The notes: generated by a model not told the origin, from the letters alone. A DNA stretch of 15,448 bases from Proteobacteria bacterium UBA664 (GCA_002299125.1 DBNU01000210.1:1-15448); one strand, 5' to 3'; counted from the first letter of the stretch, positions 6,082 through 14,420 are shown. A program made the numbers and translations.

Positions 6082-8439
6082 TCAGATCGCGGTGCGTTGT
6101 GGATCGAACGGTACGTCGCTTTCGTCAAGACCGAGTTGGCCGTCGTAAAGGAGATCTGATTGCTGAACGTAGGCCCCTGGCATTCCATCTGCGGGGGCAA
6201 TTGCACCCTGCGCAGCAAGCCGCTCCGTCGTGCCCCGGCGCAGGGTGACCGTGTAACGCTGAAGCGCGCGCGACAGCCAGCGGCTCGTGCCATCGCGAGC
6301 AAGCGTCCCGAGCAGTGTGGTGACCTTGTCTTCGGTGTCGTTGACTCCTTGATAGCGAACGATCACCGGTGCCGTGTCCTCGTCCATGAACCGAAACTTG
6401 GTTGCCGCAGTACGAAAGTTGACAGCCAGATCTCGTGGATTGGCGCGCAGTAGGTCAACGATCCCATGTTCGTCCAGTGCGCAGTTCGAGTAGAAGGACT
6501 GGAAATAGCGACGAAAGAGTGCTGGCGACAGCGGGTGCCCCTGGTGGTTGTGCAATACGCTCCGGGTGGCGTCAGCCGCCTTGCGGAGAAATCCGGAGTG
6601 CGGCTCCTTCGGTGGGAGAAAGACGACCATATTGCCGCGCTCGAGTCTGCCCTCGCGGTTACAGCGGCCAGCAGCCTGAGCGATCGAATCAAGTCCTGCG
6701 AGCGCGCGATAAACGACGGGGAAGTCCAGATCGACGCCTGCCTCGACGAGCTGGGTGCTCACGACGCGAAGCGGGCGTGGATCGCCGTTTTCGTTACGTT
6801 TCTGCAGTCGGCGCTTCACCTCACGGATGAGGTCGGAACGGTGCGCACCACACATCGAGCCGGACAGGTGGATCGTACCTGCCGGCAGCAGCGCGTGGAG
6901 TTCGCGCGCATCGCGCTTGCGGTCGACGATGGCCAGCACACAATCATGCTCCATCAGATCATTGGCCAGCGCGGTCAGCGGCTTGCGCTCACTCCAGTCG
7001 TGTGGGAGCCGCACGTTCACACGTTGCAGATCCTCGAACAATTCGTCCGCATGGTCGACGATCGGGGTCGGCTGCGGGACCCCACGCAGATTGCGCGAAC
7101 GGTCGAAGTAGTCTGTGCTTTCGAGCACGGGCTGCGTGGCAGTGCATAGCACGACCGTTGCGCCATAGTGCGACACCAGCAAGTTCAGAGTGTCCATTAC
7201 GGGTTGCAGTAACTGGGGAGGCAGTTGCTGCGCCTCGTCCAGCACGATAACGCTGTCAGTCAGGTTGTGCAGTTTGCGGCAGCGAGATGTGCGCGCAGCG
7301 AAGAGAGATTCGAACAGTTGCACATTGGTCGTGACGACGAGTGGCGCATCCCAGTTCTCGCAGGCGAGACGGCTGGCAGCGCTTTCATCCCTGGGGTTCG
7401 ATTCGGCTTGGCTGTGGTGCTCGATCACCGCCGCTTCGCCCAGCGAGGTGAATACCCTGCGAAACTCATCGGCAGTCTGCTCGATGATGCTGGTGTAGGG
7501 GATCGCGTAGACGACGCGCCGCTTGCCATGGGTGCTGGCGTGAGCCAAGGCAAAGGCCAGCGAGGAGAAGGTCTTGCCACCGCCCGTTGGCACTTCCAGT
7601 GAGAAGAAGCCTGGTGGCAGGGCGGCTTTGGACCGACACTGCTCCAGAACGTGAGCGCGGATCCGGTTTACCCGGGTTCCGGCTAGACCATCGGCGGCAA
7701 GCTGTTCGTCCCGATCAGCCGAGAAGGCACTGAACGCCGCACACAGCTCCGCGATGGTCGGAACGGCCGAGCGTGCGGCAAATCGTTCCGGCTGCAAGAA
7801 TTGCTCCGTGTCGAGAAAGTCCGCGTCGACCAGGCACGAGAACAACATCCGCACGGACAATGCGAAGCCGATTGGGTTTTCGACAAGGCCCGGCAGGGCG
7901 CGGAGTGCAGTAATGGGATCGAAGCCTTGTGGCACCTGCAGAATGTCGCCATTGGCGGTTGCGAGCGCTTCAGCGTACTCACGTTGCGCGGCGGCAGCGA
8001 ATGCGCCGCTCGCAGCGAACAGGCGGTCGCAAAGATCGGAGTGTGCACCGGTGGCGCTCTCCCAGTCGTACAACCCGGCGTGATGGCTGGCGATCAGATA
8101 CGCCAGGACCCGCGCAGCCTTGGCACCATTTTCTCCATGGGTGCGCTTGAAGGTTTCGAGGGCGTGTATGGCACCAGCGGTTGAATGGGTCTTGTCGCGT
8201 CCGACTACTGCCCGGCCCTCGATGTGGGCGTCCGGGCCTTCTGAGCGCCGGATGTAGTCCTGAAATCCGGCGCGATATTTGCCGAGGTCGTGCCAGAGCC
8301 CGGCAAGCTCGGCCCACGGGCCGCCGCCGAATGGCTCGGCGAAGGCGCGCGCCATCCGCGCAACCTCACGCAGATGTTGCTCGAGCGAATGGATCTCGAT
8401 TTGGTCCGCAACTCGGCGGGTGTGGGCTGCTGGCTGCAT
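6082..8439 (-). CDS. cas3: Cas3, HD nuclease-helicase of type I-C interference
   Basis: This 785-aa protein (counted from the ATG at 8439; a GTG at 8445 would add two residues) degrades target DNA after Cascade recruits it. The N-terminal HD domain shows H22, HD at 50-51 with K54 (WHDLGK), H85, HH at 119-120 (SHHAG) and D205/D207. The helicase part shows Walker A VPTGGGKT (283-290), DEAQ (401-404), CTATQP (432-437), VSTQLVEAGVDLDF (560-573) and QAAGRCNREGR (588-598). All motifs are intact. It is the first gene of the operon, with 14 nt before cas5c. No strong Shine-Dalgarno precedes it, and two palindromic elements lie just upstream. Confidence 0.96.
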   Translation of the reverse strand: MQPAAHTRRVADQIEIHSLEQHLREVARMARAFAEPFGGGPWAELAGLWHDLGKYRAGFQDYIRRSEGPDAHIEGRAVVGRDKTHSTAGAIHALETFKRTHGENGAKAARVLAYLIASHHAGLYDWESATGAHSDLCDRLFAASGAFAAAAQREYAEALATANGDILQVPQGFDPITALRALPGLVENPIGFALSVRMLFSCLVDADFLDTEQFLQPERFAARSAVPTIAELCAAFSAFSADRDEQLAADGLAGTRVNRIRAHVLEQCRSKAALPPGFFSLEVPTGGGKTFSSLAFALAHASTHGKRRVVYAIPYTSIIEQTADEFRRVFTSLGEAAVIEHHSQAESNPRDESAASRLACENWDAPLVVTTNVQLFESLFAARTSRCRKLHNLTDSVIVLDEAQQLPPQLLQPVMDTLNLLVSHYGATVVLCTATQPVLESTDYFDRSRNLRGVPQPTPIVDHADELFEDLQRVNVRLPHDWSERKPLTALANDLMEHDCVLAIVDRKRDARELHALLPAGTIHLSGSMCGAHRSDLIREVKRRLQKRNENGDPRPLRVVSTQLVEAGVDLDFPVVYRALAGLDSIAQAAGRCNREGRLERGNMVVFLPPKEPHSGFLRKAADATRSVLHNHQGHPLSPALFRRYFQSFYSNCALDEHGIVDLLRANPRDLAVNFRTAATKFRFMDEDTAPVIVRYQGVNDTEDKVTTLLGTLARDGTSRWLSRALQRYTVTLRRGTTERLAAQGAIAPADGMPGAYVQQSDLLYDGQLGLDESDVPFDPQRTAI

Positions 8440-8464
8440 GGTCACAGCGAGAGCTTAGAAGGCG

Positions 8465-8487
8465 TGAGGCTCAGAAAGTGAGCCTCA
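8465..8487. repeat. Tandem quasi-palindromes TGAGSCTCA upstream of cas3
   Basis: TGAGGCTCA (8465-8473) and TGAGCCTCA (8479-8487) are perfect reverse complements separated by GAAAG, and each half is itself a TGAG-N-CTCA palindrome. The element therefore reads either as one 9-bp hairpin or as two direct operator copies 14 bp apart. It lies 25-48 bp upstream of the cas3 ATG, over the weak -35/spacer of the possible promoter, where a repressor site would be expected. Confidence 0.5.
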
Positions 8488-8515
8488 ACCGTCCGTTATT
8501 TGGGCAGCGACGGTT
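8487..8515. repeat. Second inverted repeat AACCGTC/GACGGTT upstream of cas3
   Basis: A 7-bp inverted repeat (8487-8493 and 8509-8515) with a 15-nt loop directly abuts the TGAGSCTCA pair. It may be a further regulator site or chance; the sequence alone does not decide. Confidence 0.3.
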
Positions 8516-8593
8516 CAGGTGCCGCGGTCGCGCAGGCATTGCATCCTTTGGGATGATGGCGCGAGCGAGGAGGTTTCATCCCCCCGCCCCCCC

Positions 8594-9034
8594 TCACTCC
8601 TCCGGCCAGTTGCGGATGTAGGACTTCAGCAACTGGTTCTGGAACTGGGTCTCGGTGAGCGCGGCCTTGACGATATCGCCGATGGAGAGCAGGCCCGCCA
8701 GGCGTTCGCCGTCCATCACCGGCAGGTGGCGCACGCGGCGACGGGTCATGAGGTCCATCACGGCGTCGAGGGAGTCGTCGAGCGAGCCGATGATGACGTT
8801 CCGGCTCATCACGTCGGCCACCCGCAAGGACTGCCAGTCGTTGCCGTGCCGGTGCAGGGTGCGGATGAGTTCACGCTCGGTGACGATGCCGGCCAGGCTG
8901 CCGCCGTCCTCCAGTACCAGCAGTGAACCCACGCGGCAGGCGATGAGTTTGTCGATCACGTCGGCGAGCGTGGCTTCGGGGGCGATGCTGTAGACGGCAT
9001 CGCCCTTGGTCTTGAGGATGTCGGCTATGCGCAT
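8594..9034 (-). CDS. Two-CBS-domain protein
   Basis: This 146-aa protein consists of two CBS domains and little else, roughly residues 8-60 and 75-125. The second has the textbook pattern, with LDAVMDLMTRRRVRHLPVM leading to LAGLLSIGDIVK; the first has GSLLVLEDGGSLAGIVTERE. Stand-alone CBS pairs bind adenine nucleotides and sense energy state; the partner here is unknown. The C-terminal tail FQNQLLKSYIRNWPEE is short and charged. It lies downstream of purC on the same strand (85-nt gap), and the cas operon begins after it. The Shine-Dalgarno is weak. The family is certain; the function is not. Confidence 0.92.
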   Translation of the reverse strand: MRIADILKTKGDAVYSIAPEATLADVIDKLIACRVGSLLVLEDGGSLAGIVTERELIRTLHRHGNDWQSLRVADVMSRNVIIGSLDDSLDAVMDLMTRRRVRHLPVMDGERLAGLLSIGDIVKAALTETQFQNQLLKSYIRNWPEE

Positions 9035-9119
9035 GCGGGGCTCGGTCCTGCGGGAAGTCGGAAGGGCTCTGGATGTTAGCGGCTCGCGGCCGTCTCGGCA
9101 CGGGGTGGGCGCAGCCGCA

Positions 9120-10016
9120 TCAGCCGCAGAGGCGTTCTTCTGCCTCGCGGTAGCGGTTGGCCGTCTGCGCGATCACCGCGGGAGGCAGGCGCGGGCCCGG
9201 GGCGCGCTTGTCCCAGTCGAGCGTTTCCAGGTAGTCGCGCACGTATTGTTTGTCGAAGGAGGGAGGCAGCTCGCCCGGTCGCCAGGCGTCCGCCGGCCAG
9301 AAGCGGGAGGAGTCCGGCGTGAGCGCCTCGTCGATCCACACCAGCCGATCCTGGTCATCCAGCCCGAACTCGAACTTGGTGTCGGCGATGAGGATCCCGC
9401 GCGCCTCGGCGTGGCGGCAGGCCGCGCCATACAGCGCCAGGGCGGTGTCCCGCACCTCGGTGGCACGCGCCTGCCCGAGGATGGCGCAGAGGGCCGCGAA
9501 GTCGATGTTCTCGTCGTGTGCGCCGGCCGCTGCCTTGGTGGCCGGTGTGAACAGCGGCGCGGGCAGGCGTGCTCCGGGCGATAGACCCACCGGCAGCGCA
9601 TGGCCACAGACGGCCCCCGTGGTCTGGTAGTCCTTCCAGCCGGAGCCGGCGAGGTAGCCGCGCACGACGGCCTCGACCGGCAGCGGCCGCAGGCGCCGGA
9701 CGATCATGCTGCGGGCGGCGAGCGGTGCCGGATCGACCCCTGCCGGAAGCACATCTTCAAGCGCGCGCGCCACCAGATGATGCGGAACGATGTGCGCGAG
9801 CCGCTGGAACCAGAATTGCGACACCCGCGTGAGCACCGCGCCCTTGCCCGGGATCGGATCGGGCAGGATGACGTCGAAGGCCGAGAGGCGATCGCTGGTG
9901 ACGATGAGCAGGTGGGCGTCGTCGATGGCGTAGAGGTCGCGCACCTTGCCGCGTCCGAGGAGTTCGAGCCCCGCGATGCTGGATTCGAAGAGAGCGCTGC
10001 TGTCGCCAGATGCCAT
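9120..10016 (-). CDS. purC: Phosphoribosylaminoimidazole-succinocarboxamide synthase (SAICAR synthase)
   Basis: PurC joins aspartate to CAIR with ATP in purine synthesis. At 298 aa this is the longer form, not the roughly 237-aa E. coli form. Visible motifs are GRGKVRDLY (21-29), the phosphate-binding SDRLSAFDV (41-49), EAVVRGYLAGSGW (115-127), the signature ADTKFEFG (211-218) and IDEALTPDSSR (228-238). The start ATG at 10016 is followed by the usual short variable head before the first strand. The gene is divergent from the VOC gene across a 71-nt gap. It is an ordinary core gene. Confidence 0.96.
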   Translation of the reverse strand: MASGDSSALFESSIAGLELLGRGKVRDLYAIDDAHLLIVTSDRLSAFDVILPDPIPGKGAVLTRVSQFWFQRLAHIVPHHLVARALEDVLPAGVDPAPLAARSMIVRRLRPLPVEAVVRGYLAGSGWKDYQTTGAVCGHALPVGLSPGARLPAPLFTPATKAAAGAHDENIDFAALCAILGQARATEVRDTALALYGAACRHAEARGILIADTKFEFGLDDQDRLVWIDEALTPDSSRFWPADAWRPGELPPSFDKQYVRDYLETLDWDKRAPGPRLPPAVIAQTANRYREAEERLCG

Positions 10017-10028
10017 GTCCTGTTTCCC

Positions 10029-10034
10029 TATAAT
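10029..10034 (+). promoter_or_regulatory. Perfect TATAAT -10 box in the purC/VOC divergent gap
   Basis: TATAAT lies 53 nt before the VOC start, but no good -35 is found at 15-18 nt upstream. Read on the minus strand it is ATTATA followed by GGG, so the same bases could serve as the -10 of purC. A 5-bp tandem repeat GGACC (three copies, 10048-10062) lies between it and the VOC gene, in the -35 region for purC. Confidence 0.4.
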
Positions 10035-10087
10035 CCACGACCTTCCCGGACCGGACCGGACCCTGAAACTGCAAGACGGAGCCTACG

Positions 10088-10483
10088 ATGAGCGAACGCC
10101 CGCCCGCTACGACCGGTATGCATCACCTGGCCCTCAATGTCTCCGACCTCGAGGCGACCGAGCGCTTCTATGTGGATCTCGTCGGCATGCAGGTGGAGTG
10201 GCGCCCGGATCCGGATAACGTCTACCTCTGCTCTGGCAGCGACAACCTCGCCCTGCACCGCGCCGCCGCGCCGCCCGCAGGCCCGCAGCGCCTGGACCAC
10301 CTGGGCTTCATCCTCCGGCGCCCCGAGGACGTGGATGCCTGGCATGCCTTCCTCGCCAGTCATGGGGTCACCTTCCGCTCGGCACCGCGCACGCACCGGG
10401 ACGGTGCCCGCAGCTTCTACTGCGAAGATCCGGACGGCAACGTGGTCCAGTTCATCTACCATGCGCCCATCTCGGACCGCTGA
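10088..10483 (+). CDS. VOC (glyoxalase/bleomycin-resistance) family protein
   Basis: This 131-aa protein has two beta-alpha-beta-beta-beta repeats. The first begins at MHHLALNVSDLEATERFYVD (11-30) and the second at LDHLGFILRRPEDVDAWHAF (69-88), ending with FYCEDPDGNVVQFIY (110-124). Candidate metal ligands are H13, H57 and H71; the fourth position, often Glu in this fold, is Gln (Q121 in VVQF). The substrate is unknown; lactoylglutathione lyase activity should not be assumed. GGAG 6 nt upstream of the ATG supports the start. It is the only complete plus-strand gene here, divergent from purC, and its last 28 nt overlap the 3' end of the convergent ubiI-like gene. Confidence 0.9.
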   Translation: MSERPPATTGMHHLALNVSDLEATERFYVDLVGMQVEWRPDPDNVYLCSGSDNLALHRAAAPPAGPQRLDHLGFILRRPEDVDAWHAFLASHGVTFRSAPRTHRDGARSFYCEDPDGNVVQFIYHAPISDR

Positions 10484-11712
10484 GCGGCAGCGGATCGGGC
10501 AAGCAGCGGCAGGTCACCACTGAATCCGGTCGCGCGCTCGATGAGGGCGCGCTTCAATGGCCCCGCGTGATCGAAGGCGCGCATGCCGAGCGTGCGCAGA
10601 CCGCGACGCCAGAGTTCGCCGCCCCCCGACCCGCAATCGTTGAAGAGCCAGCGGAAGCCGTCCATGGCGAGCTGCATGCCCGCGTTTTCACCGCGCCGCC
10701 AGCGCGCATAGCGGCGCAGCACGCTGCGGCTGCCGGGGTCTCGGCCGGCATGCCGGGCGTCGGCGATTACCTCGCAGAGACTGGCGGCATCCATGAAGCC
10801 CAGATTGGCCCCCTGGCCGGCGAGCGGATGGATCGTGTGCGCGGCGTCTCCCACCAGGGCCACCCGGGCGGCGACGTATTCGCTGGCATGCCCGCGACGT
10901 AATGGGTGTGTGGCGCGGGGGGTGAGCGGCCGAAGCCCTCCGAGCACGCCGTTGCTGGCACGGGTCAGCGTGGCGATGAAGCTGGCGTCGTCCAGCGCGA
11001 GGCGCTCGGCGGCGAGGGCCTCGGGCAGGGTCCACACCAGGGCGGCGTGGCGCGCGTGCCCGAGCGGCAGCAGGGCGAGTGGACCGGTCGCCAGAAAGAT
11101 CTGCCGGGCGACGTCGCCGTGCGGCCAGTCGGATTCCACCACCGTGACCAGGGCATGCTCACCGTAGTCCCGTTCGTTCCAGCCAAAGCCGGCCAGCTCA
11201 CGCACGCGCGAGGCGGCCCCGTCGGCACCGACGAGCAACGCGGCCTCGACGCGTTCACCGTCGAGGTCCACGCGCACGCATTCCGGCAGGACGGTCAGGC
11301 CGCGCAGTCGCGCCGGCCGCCATTCGCGTACCTGCCCGGCCAGTCGTGACTCGAGGGCGGCCTGCAGCACGGTCACCTCGACGATGTGCCCGAGACAAGG
11401 CATTCCGAATGCGCTGGCCTCGAAGCGCACCCGCGCCGGGCTGCGGTCATCCCAGACTTCCATGGCCTCGTAACAGCCCGAACGCCCCGCAGGCATGGCG
11501 GGCCACACCCCGATTTGCTCGAAGAGATTGACCGAGGCGTGGGTGAGTGCGAGTACCCGTGCGTCGTAGGGGTCGCCAGATGCCGGCATGGCCTGGCGGG
11601 CACGTACATCGACGATGCCGGTGCGACAGCCGGAATGGGCGAAGGCGAGTGCGGTCGCGACCCCCACCACACCCCCGCCGACGACCAGCACATCGAGGTC
11701 AGGCCCGTTCAT
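10456..11712 (-). CDS. ubiI: UbiH/UbiF/VisC-family FAD monooxygenase, in the ubiI position
   Basis: This 418-aa flavin hydroxylase belongs to the family that hydroxylates the ubiquinone ring. Motifs are the Rossmann VVGGGVVG (10-17), GADGAASRVR (162-171) and the FAD-ribityl motif GDAAHTIHPLAGQGANLG (288-305), all canonical. The start ATG at 11712 sits just before the Rossmann strand with AGGAG 10 nt upstream; the open frame runs 72 codons further up but that part looks non-coding. In E. coli pepP-ubiH-ubiI (visC) are adjacent, which favours UbiI, though UbiF or a broad-specificity hydroxylase cannot be excluded. It lies 59 nt after ubiH, and the 3' end overlaps the VOC gene by 28 nt. Confidence 0.88.
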   Translation of the reverse strand: MNGPDLDVLVVGGGVVGVATALAFAHSGCRTGIVDVRARQAMPASGDPYDARVLALTHASVNLFEQIGVWPAMPAGRSGCYEAMEVWDDRSPARVRFEASAFGMPCLGHIVEVTVLQAALESRLAGQVREWRPARLRGLTVLPECVRVDLDGERVEAALLVGADGAASRVRELAGFGWNERDYGEHALVTVVESDWPHGDVARQIFLATGPLALLPLGHARHAALVWTLPEALAAERLALDDASFIATLTRASNGVLGGLRPLTPRATHPLRRGHASEYVAARVALVGDAAHTIHPLAGQGANLGFMDAASLCEVIADARHAGRDPGSRSVLRRYARWRRGENAGMQLAMDGFRWLFNDCGSGGGELWRRGLRTLGMRAFDHAGPLKRALIERATGFSGDLPLLARSAAAQRSEMGAW

Positions 11713-11771
11713 GTCCCTGGTTCTCCTGGATCGGGTGGCGTTGCGTTCCCTGCCCGATGTGACTTGAGTGG

Positions 11772-13061
11772 TCACGCGGGCTGCTTCGGCAACGCAGAGG
11801 TTGCCTGCGGCGCGTGCCCGTAGGGACCCGGCCCGAGCATCGGCAGTGGGGCCCCGCGCAGCAATCGCGGCAGTGTGCCGGCGAGGCCGGCCGCACGCAG
11901 TACCAGGCGTTGCTTGAGGGGGGCACACAGGTTGATGGCTGCCATGCCGGCCGCGCGCGCGAGTCCGGCACCGGGTAGGTCACGCGAGGTCGTCCACCAC
12001 AGGGTGTTGGCGAGGGTCGCCGTGATCCGCTGATCGACGATGCGCTCACGGGTGAAGGCGTCGAGTCGGAGATCAGCGCCCGGGTCACCGCCGGCGTGCA
12101 GGGCCGCAACCACCGCCTCCGTGAGCGCCGCGATGTCGCGGATGGAGAGGTTCAGCCCCTGGGCACCGTTTGGATGGAAGGTGCGCAATGCGGCTCCCAG
12201 CAGCAGGAGGCGCCCCCGCCAGGCGGGCGTCGCGAGGCTCTGCACGATGGGATAGCCCTGCCGGGGACCGGGGGCGGCCAGCGCGCCCAGACGTCTGCCG
12301 AGCAGGGCCGTGAGGCCGGCGCACCATTCGCGGTCGCCCTGCCCGAGTGCGTCGCTGAGGTCGGTGCTGGCCACACAGCGCACGATCGTCACCCGTCCCT
12401 CCGGGGCCGGAAGCACCGCGAGTGGACCCGAGCGGGTGAGGACCTCGATGGCCCGCCGCCCCGGATGCCGGGCCGGTGTCAGCGTGCACACCACGGCCGC
12501 CTGGGCATACGGCGCTGAATCGATCTGGAAGCCGAAGCGTTCCCGCAGGGGCGAGCGCCCGCCATCGGCAAGCACCACCAGCCGGGCTGGCACGGCAGCG
12601 CGCCCTTCGGGTCCTTCGATCTCGACCCGCATGCTTGCCGGCTCGCAGGCGACGGCGGTCACCTGGGCACCCCGACGCAGGTCACAGAGATCGCCCGGGA
12701 GGTCAGCAACGGCGGCCTCCAGCGCCCCCTGCAGTGCTCCCGCCGGGACGACCCGCCCCAGTTCATCGAGCCCGGCATCGCCGGCCCGAAGCAGGATCAC
12801 CCCGGGCCCGCCCTGATCCGCCACGAGGATGGAATCGACCGGACGCATCACCCCGCTGAGGCGCGCACAGATCCCCAGCGCATCCAGCACGCGGATGCTG
12901 GCCGTGGCCATGGCCAGACCACGCTGGTCATCCGCGCGCGCGCCCGCCGCCTGGGGATCGACCAGCAGCACCCGCGCACCCTGGCGCACCAGCGCGAGTG
13001 TCAGCAGGCAGCCGACCGGGCCGCCGCCGATTATCAGACAATCGTAGGGCGCTGCACGCAT
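11772..13061 (-). CDS. ubiH: UbiH, 2-octaprenyl-6-methoxyphenol hydroxylase-like
   Basis: This 429-aa FAD monooxygenase is placed as UbiH by its position between pepP and a second Ubi hydroxylase. The N-terminal YDCLIIGGGPVG (6-17) is a good dinucleotide-binding motif, and LVVLADGGRSPLRERFG (161-177) fits the DG motif. The usual GDAAHxxHPxAGQGxNLG region reads LLGAALRTFHPNGAQGLNLS (287-306). E. coli UbiH has Asn after the Gly; here it is Ala290, and the AGQG is GAQG. This is more divergent than the downstream paralogue but still in frame and full length. It lies 33 nt after pepP, with a weak Shine-Dalgarno. Ring position specificity is inferred from context only. Confidence 0.85.
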   Translation of the reverse strand: MRAAPYDCLIIGGGPVGCLLTLALVRQGARVLLVDPQAAGARADDQRGLAMATASIRVLDALGICARLSGVMRPVDSILVADQGGPGVILLRAGDAGLDELGRVVPAGALQGALEAAVADLPGDLCDLRRGAQVTAVACEPASMRVEIEGPEGRAAVPARLVVLADGGRSPLRERFGFQIDSAPYAQAAVVCTLTPARHPGRRAIEVLTRSGPLAVLPAPEGRVTIVRCVASTDLSDALGQGDREWCAGLTALLGRRLGALAAPGPRQGYPIVQSLATPAWRGRLLLLGAALRTFHPNGAQGLNLSIRDIAALTEAVVAALHAGGDPGADLRLDAFTRERIVDQRITATLANTLWWTTSRDLPGAGLARAAGMAAINLCAPLKQRLVLRAAGLAGTLPRLLRGAPLPMLGPGPYGHAPQATSALPKQPA

Positions 13062-13094
13062 GGATTGGTGGGTGCTCCGGACGGCCGGCGCCCC

Positions 13095-14420
13095 TCAGGC
13101 CGCGGCGGCCTGCCCCCGGGCCATCAGCGACTCGATCTCGGCGACCGTCTTGGGTGCTGCCCGGGTGAGCACGTCGGGCGCGCCGCGGGTGACGAGGACG
13201 TCGTCCTCGATGCGGATGCCGATCCCGGCGAAGCGTTTCGGCAGCCCCTTGGTACCGGGGATGAAATAGAGCCCGGGCTCGACGGTGAGGGTCATGCCGG
13301 CCTCGAGCAGCCGCCACTGGCCACCGACCTTATAGTCGCCGACATCGTGTACGTCCATGCCGAGCCAGTGGCCGGTGCGGTGCATGTAATAGCTGCGGTA
13401 GGCCCCCTCGCGGATGAGGGTCGGAACCCGGCCCTTGAGCAGGCCGAGACCGACCAGCCCGCGGGTGAGCACCCGCACCGCCGCCTGATGCGGGTCGTCC
13501 CAGTGATTGCCCGCCCGGCACTGGGCAATCGCCGCCAGTTGCGCCTCCAGCACGACCTCGTAGATGTCGCGCTGCAGCGGGGTGAAGCTGCCATTCACCG
13601 GAAAGGTGCGAGTGATGTCGCTCGCGTAGCAGTCGTACTCCGCGCCGGCATCGATGAGCAACAAATCACCATCACACAGCACGGATGCGTTCTCGCGATA
13701 GTGCAGGATGCAGCCGTTGACGCCTCCCCCGACGATCGAGGGGTAGGCGGGCGAGCGGCTGCCGGCCTGCAGAAAGGCGTGCTGCAGGATGGCCTCGATC
13801 TGGTACTCGTGCATGCCGGGCTGGCAGCGCGCCATGGCCTCGCGGTGCCCCTCGGCGGCGATCTCGGCGGCGCGCCGCATCACCCGCACCTCGGCACGAG
13901 ATTTATGCAGACGGAGTTCGTGCAGGACATGCGCCAGGGTGATGAACTCCTCCGGGGCATTGACCCCTTGGCGTGCCTTGCCACGCACCCGGTTCAGCCA
14001 GCCGAGCACGCGCTGGTCGAACTCGGGGTCGAGGCCCATGGTGTAGTAGATGCGTTCCCGGTTCTCGAGCAGGCCAGGCAGGATGTCGTCGAGGTCCGTG
14101 ATCGGGAAGGCGTCATCGGCTCCGTACTGGGCGCAGGCACCCTCGAGGCCAGCCCGGCGACCGTCCCAGGTCTCGCGCTCTGCATCGCGTTCGCGACAGA
14201 AGAGCAGGAACTCTCCCTGCGCACGACCTGGCACCAGCACGATCACCGCCTCCGGCTCGGGAAAGCCGCTGAGGTAGTAGAAGTCGCTGTCCGGGCGGAA
14301 GGGATAGTGGACGTCACGGTTGCGGATGCGCTCGACCGCGGTCGGCAGGATGGCGATGCTGCCCTTGCCGACGTGTTCCATCAGCCGGCGGCGGCGGCGC
14401 GCGAATTCTTCTTGGTCCAT
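13095..14420 (-). CDS. pepP: Xaa-Pro aminopeptidase (aminopeptidase P)
   Basis: This 441-aa metallopeptidase removes N-terminal residues before proline; the length equals E. coli PepP. The N-terminal domain has FRPDSDFYYLSGFPEPEA (41-58). The pita-bread catalytic domain carries the dinuclear metal ligands D257 and D268 (LLIDAGAEYD...SDITRTFP), H351 (GHWLGMDVHD), E381 (TLTVEPGLYF) and E405 (GIRIEDDV). AGGAG 5 nt upstream of the ATG at 14420 sets the start; the open frame extends 44 codons further without similarity to the family. It is followed by ubiH and preceded by the UPF0149 gene with 153 nt of non-coding DNA between, in which I see no clear signal. Confidence 0.96.
   Translation of the reverse strand: MDQEEFARRRRRLMEHVGKGSIAILPTAVERIRNRDVHYPFRPDSDFYYLSGFPEPEAVIVLVPGRAQGEFLLFCRERDAERETWDGRRAGLEGACAQYGADDAFPITDLDDILPGLLENRERIYYTMGLDPEFDQRVLGWLNRVRGKARQGVNAPEEFITLAHVLHELRLHKSRAEVRVMRRAAEIAAEGHREAMARCQPGMHEYQIEAILQHAFLQAGSRSPAYPSIVGGGVNGCILHYRENASVLCDGDLLLIDAGAEYDCYASDITRTFPVNGSFTPLQRDIYEVVLEAQLAAIAQCRAGNHWDDPHQAAVRVLTRGLVGLGLLKGRVPTLIREGAYRSYYMHRTGHWLGMDVHDVGDYKVGGQWRLLEAGMTLTVEPGLYFIPGTKGLPKRFAGIGIRIEDDVLVTRGAPDVLTRAAPKTVAEIESLMARGQAAAA

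Larger units (their letters stand above)
8446..8593 (-). promoter_or_regulatory. Control region upstream of cas3
   Basis: These 148 bases separate the CBS gene from cas3, both on the minus strand. They hold the inverted repeats listed separately and a small CATCC-TTTG-GGATG hairpin (8542-8555) that could act in termination after the CBS gene, although no T-run follows. A possible -10 (TCTAAG, 8459-8454) lies 14 nt before the cas3 ATG, with a poor -35. A C/G run (8580-8591) sits next to the CBS stop. The cas operon promoter must lie here or upstream of the CBS gene. Confidence 0.4.

Noticed and set aside
5408..6148. 246-codon plus-strand open frame opposite cas5c
   Set aside because: It is antisense to cas5c and has no family features.
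8542..8555. CATCC-TTTG-GGATG hairpin as a terminator of the CBS gene
   Set aside because: The stem is only 5 bp and no T-run follows on the minus strand, so it is not a convincing intrinsic terminator.
1..8593. Insertion sequence or transposon carrying the cas genes
   Set aside because: I found no transposase, integrase, terminal inverted repeats or target duplications within the window.
10048..10062. GGACC x3 tandem repeat as a regulatory array
   Set aside because: Three copies of a 5-bp GC-rich unit are easily due to chance; noted only as part of the purC/VOC gap.
11713..11928. 72-codon N-terminal extension of the ubiI-like protein
   Set aside because: It overlaps the 3' end of ubiH, has arginine/alanine-rich noise composition, and the Rossmann strand starts right after the ATG at 11712.
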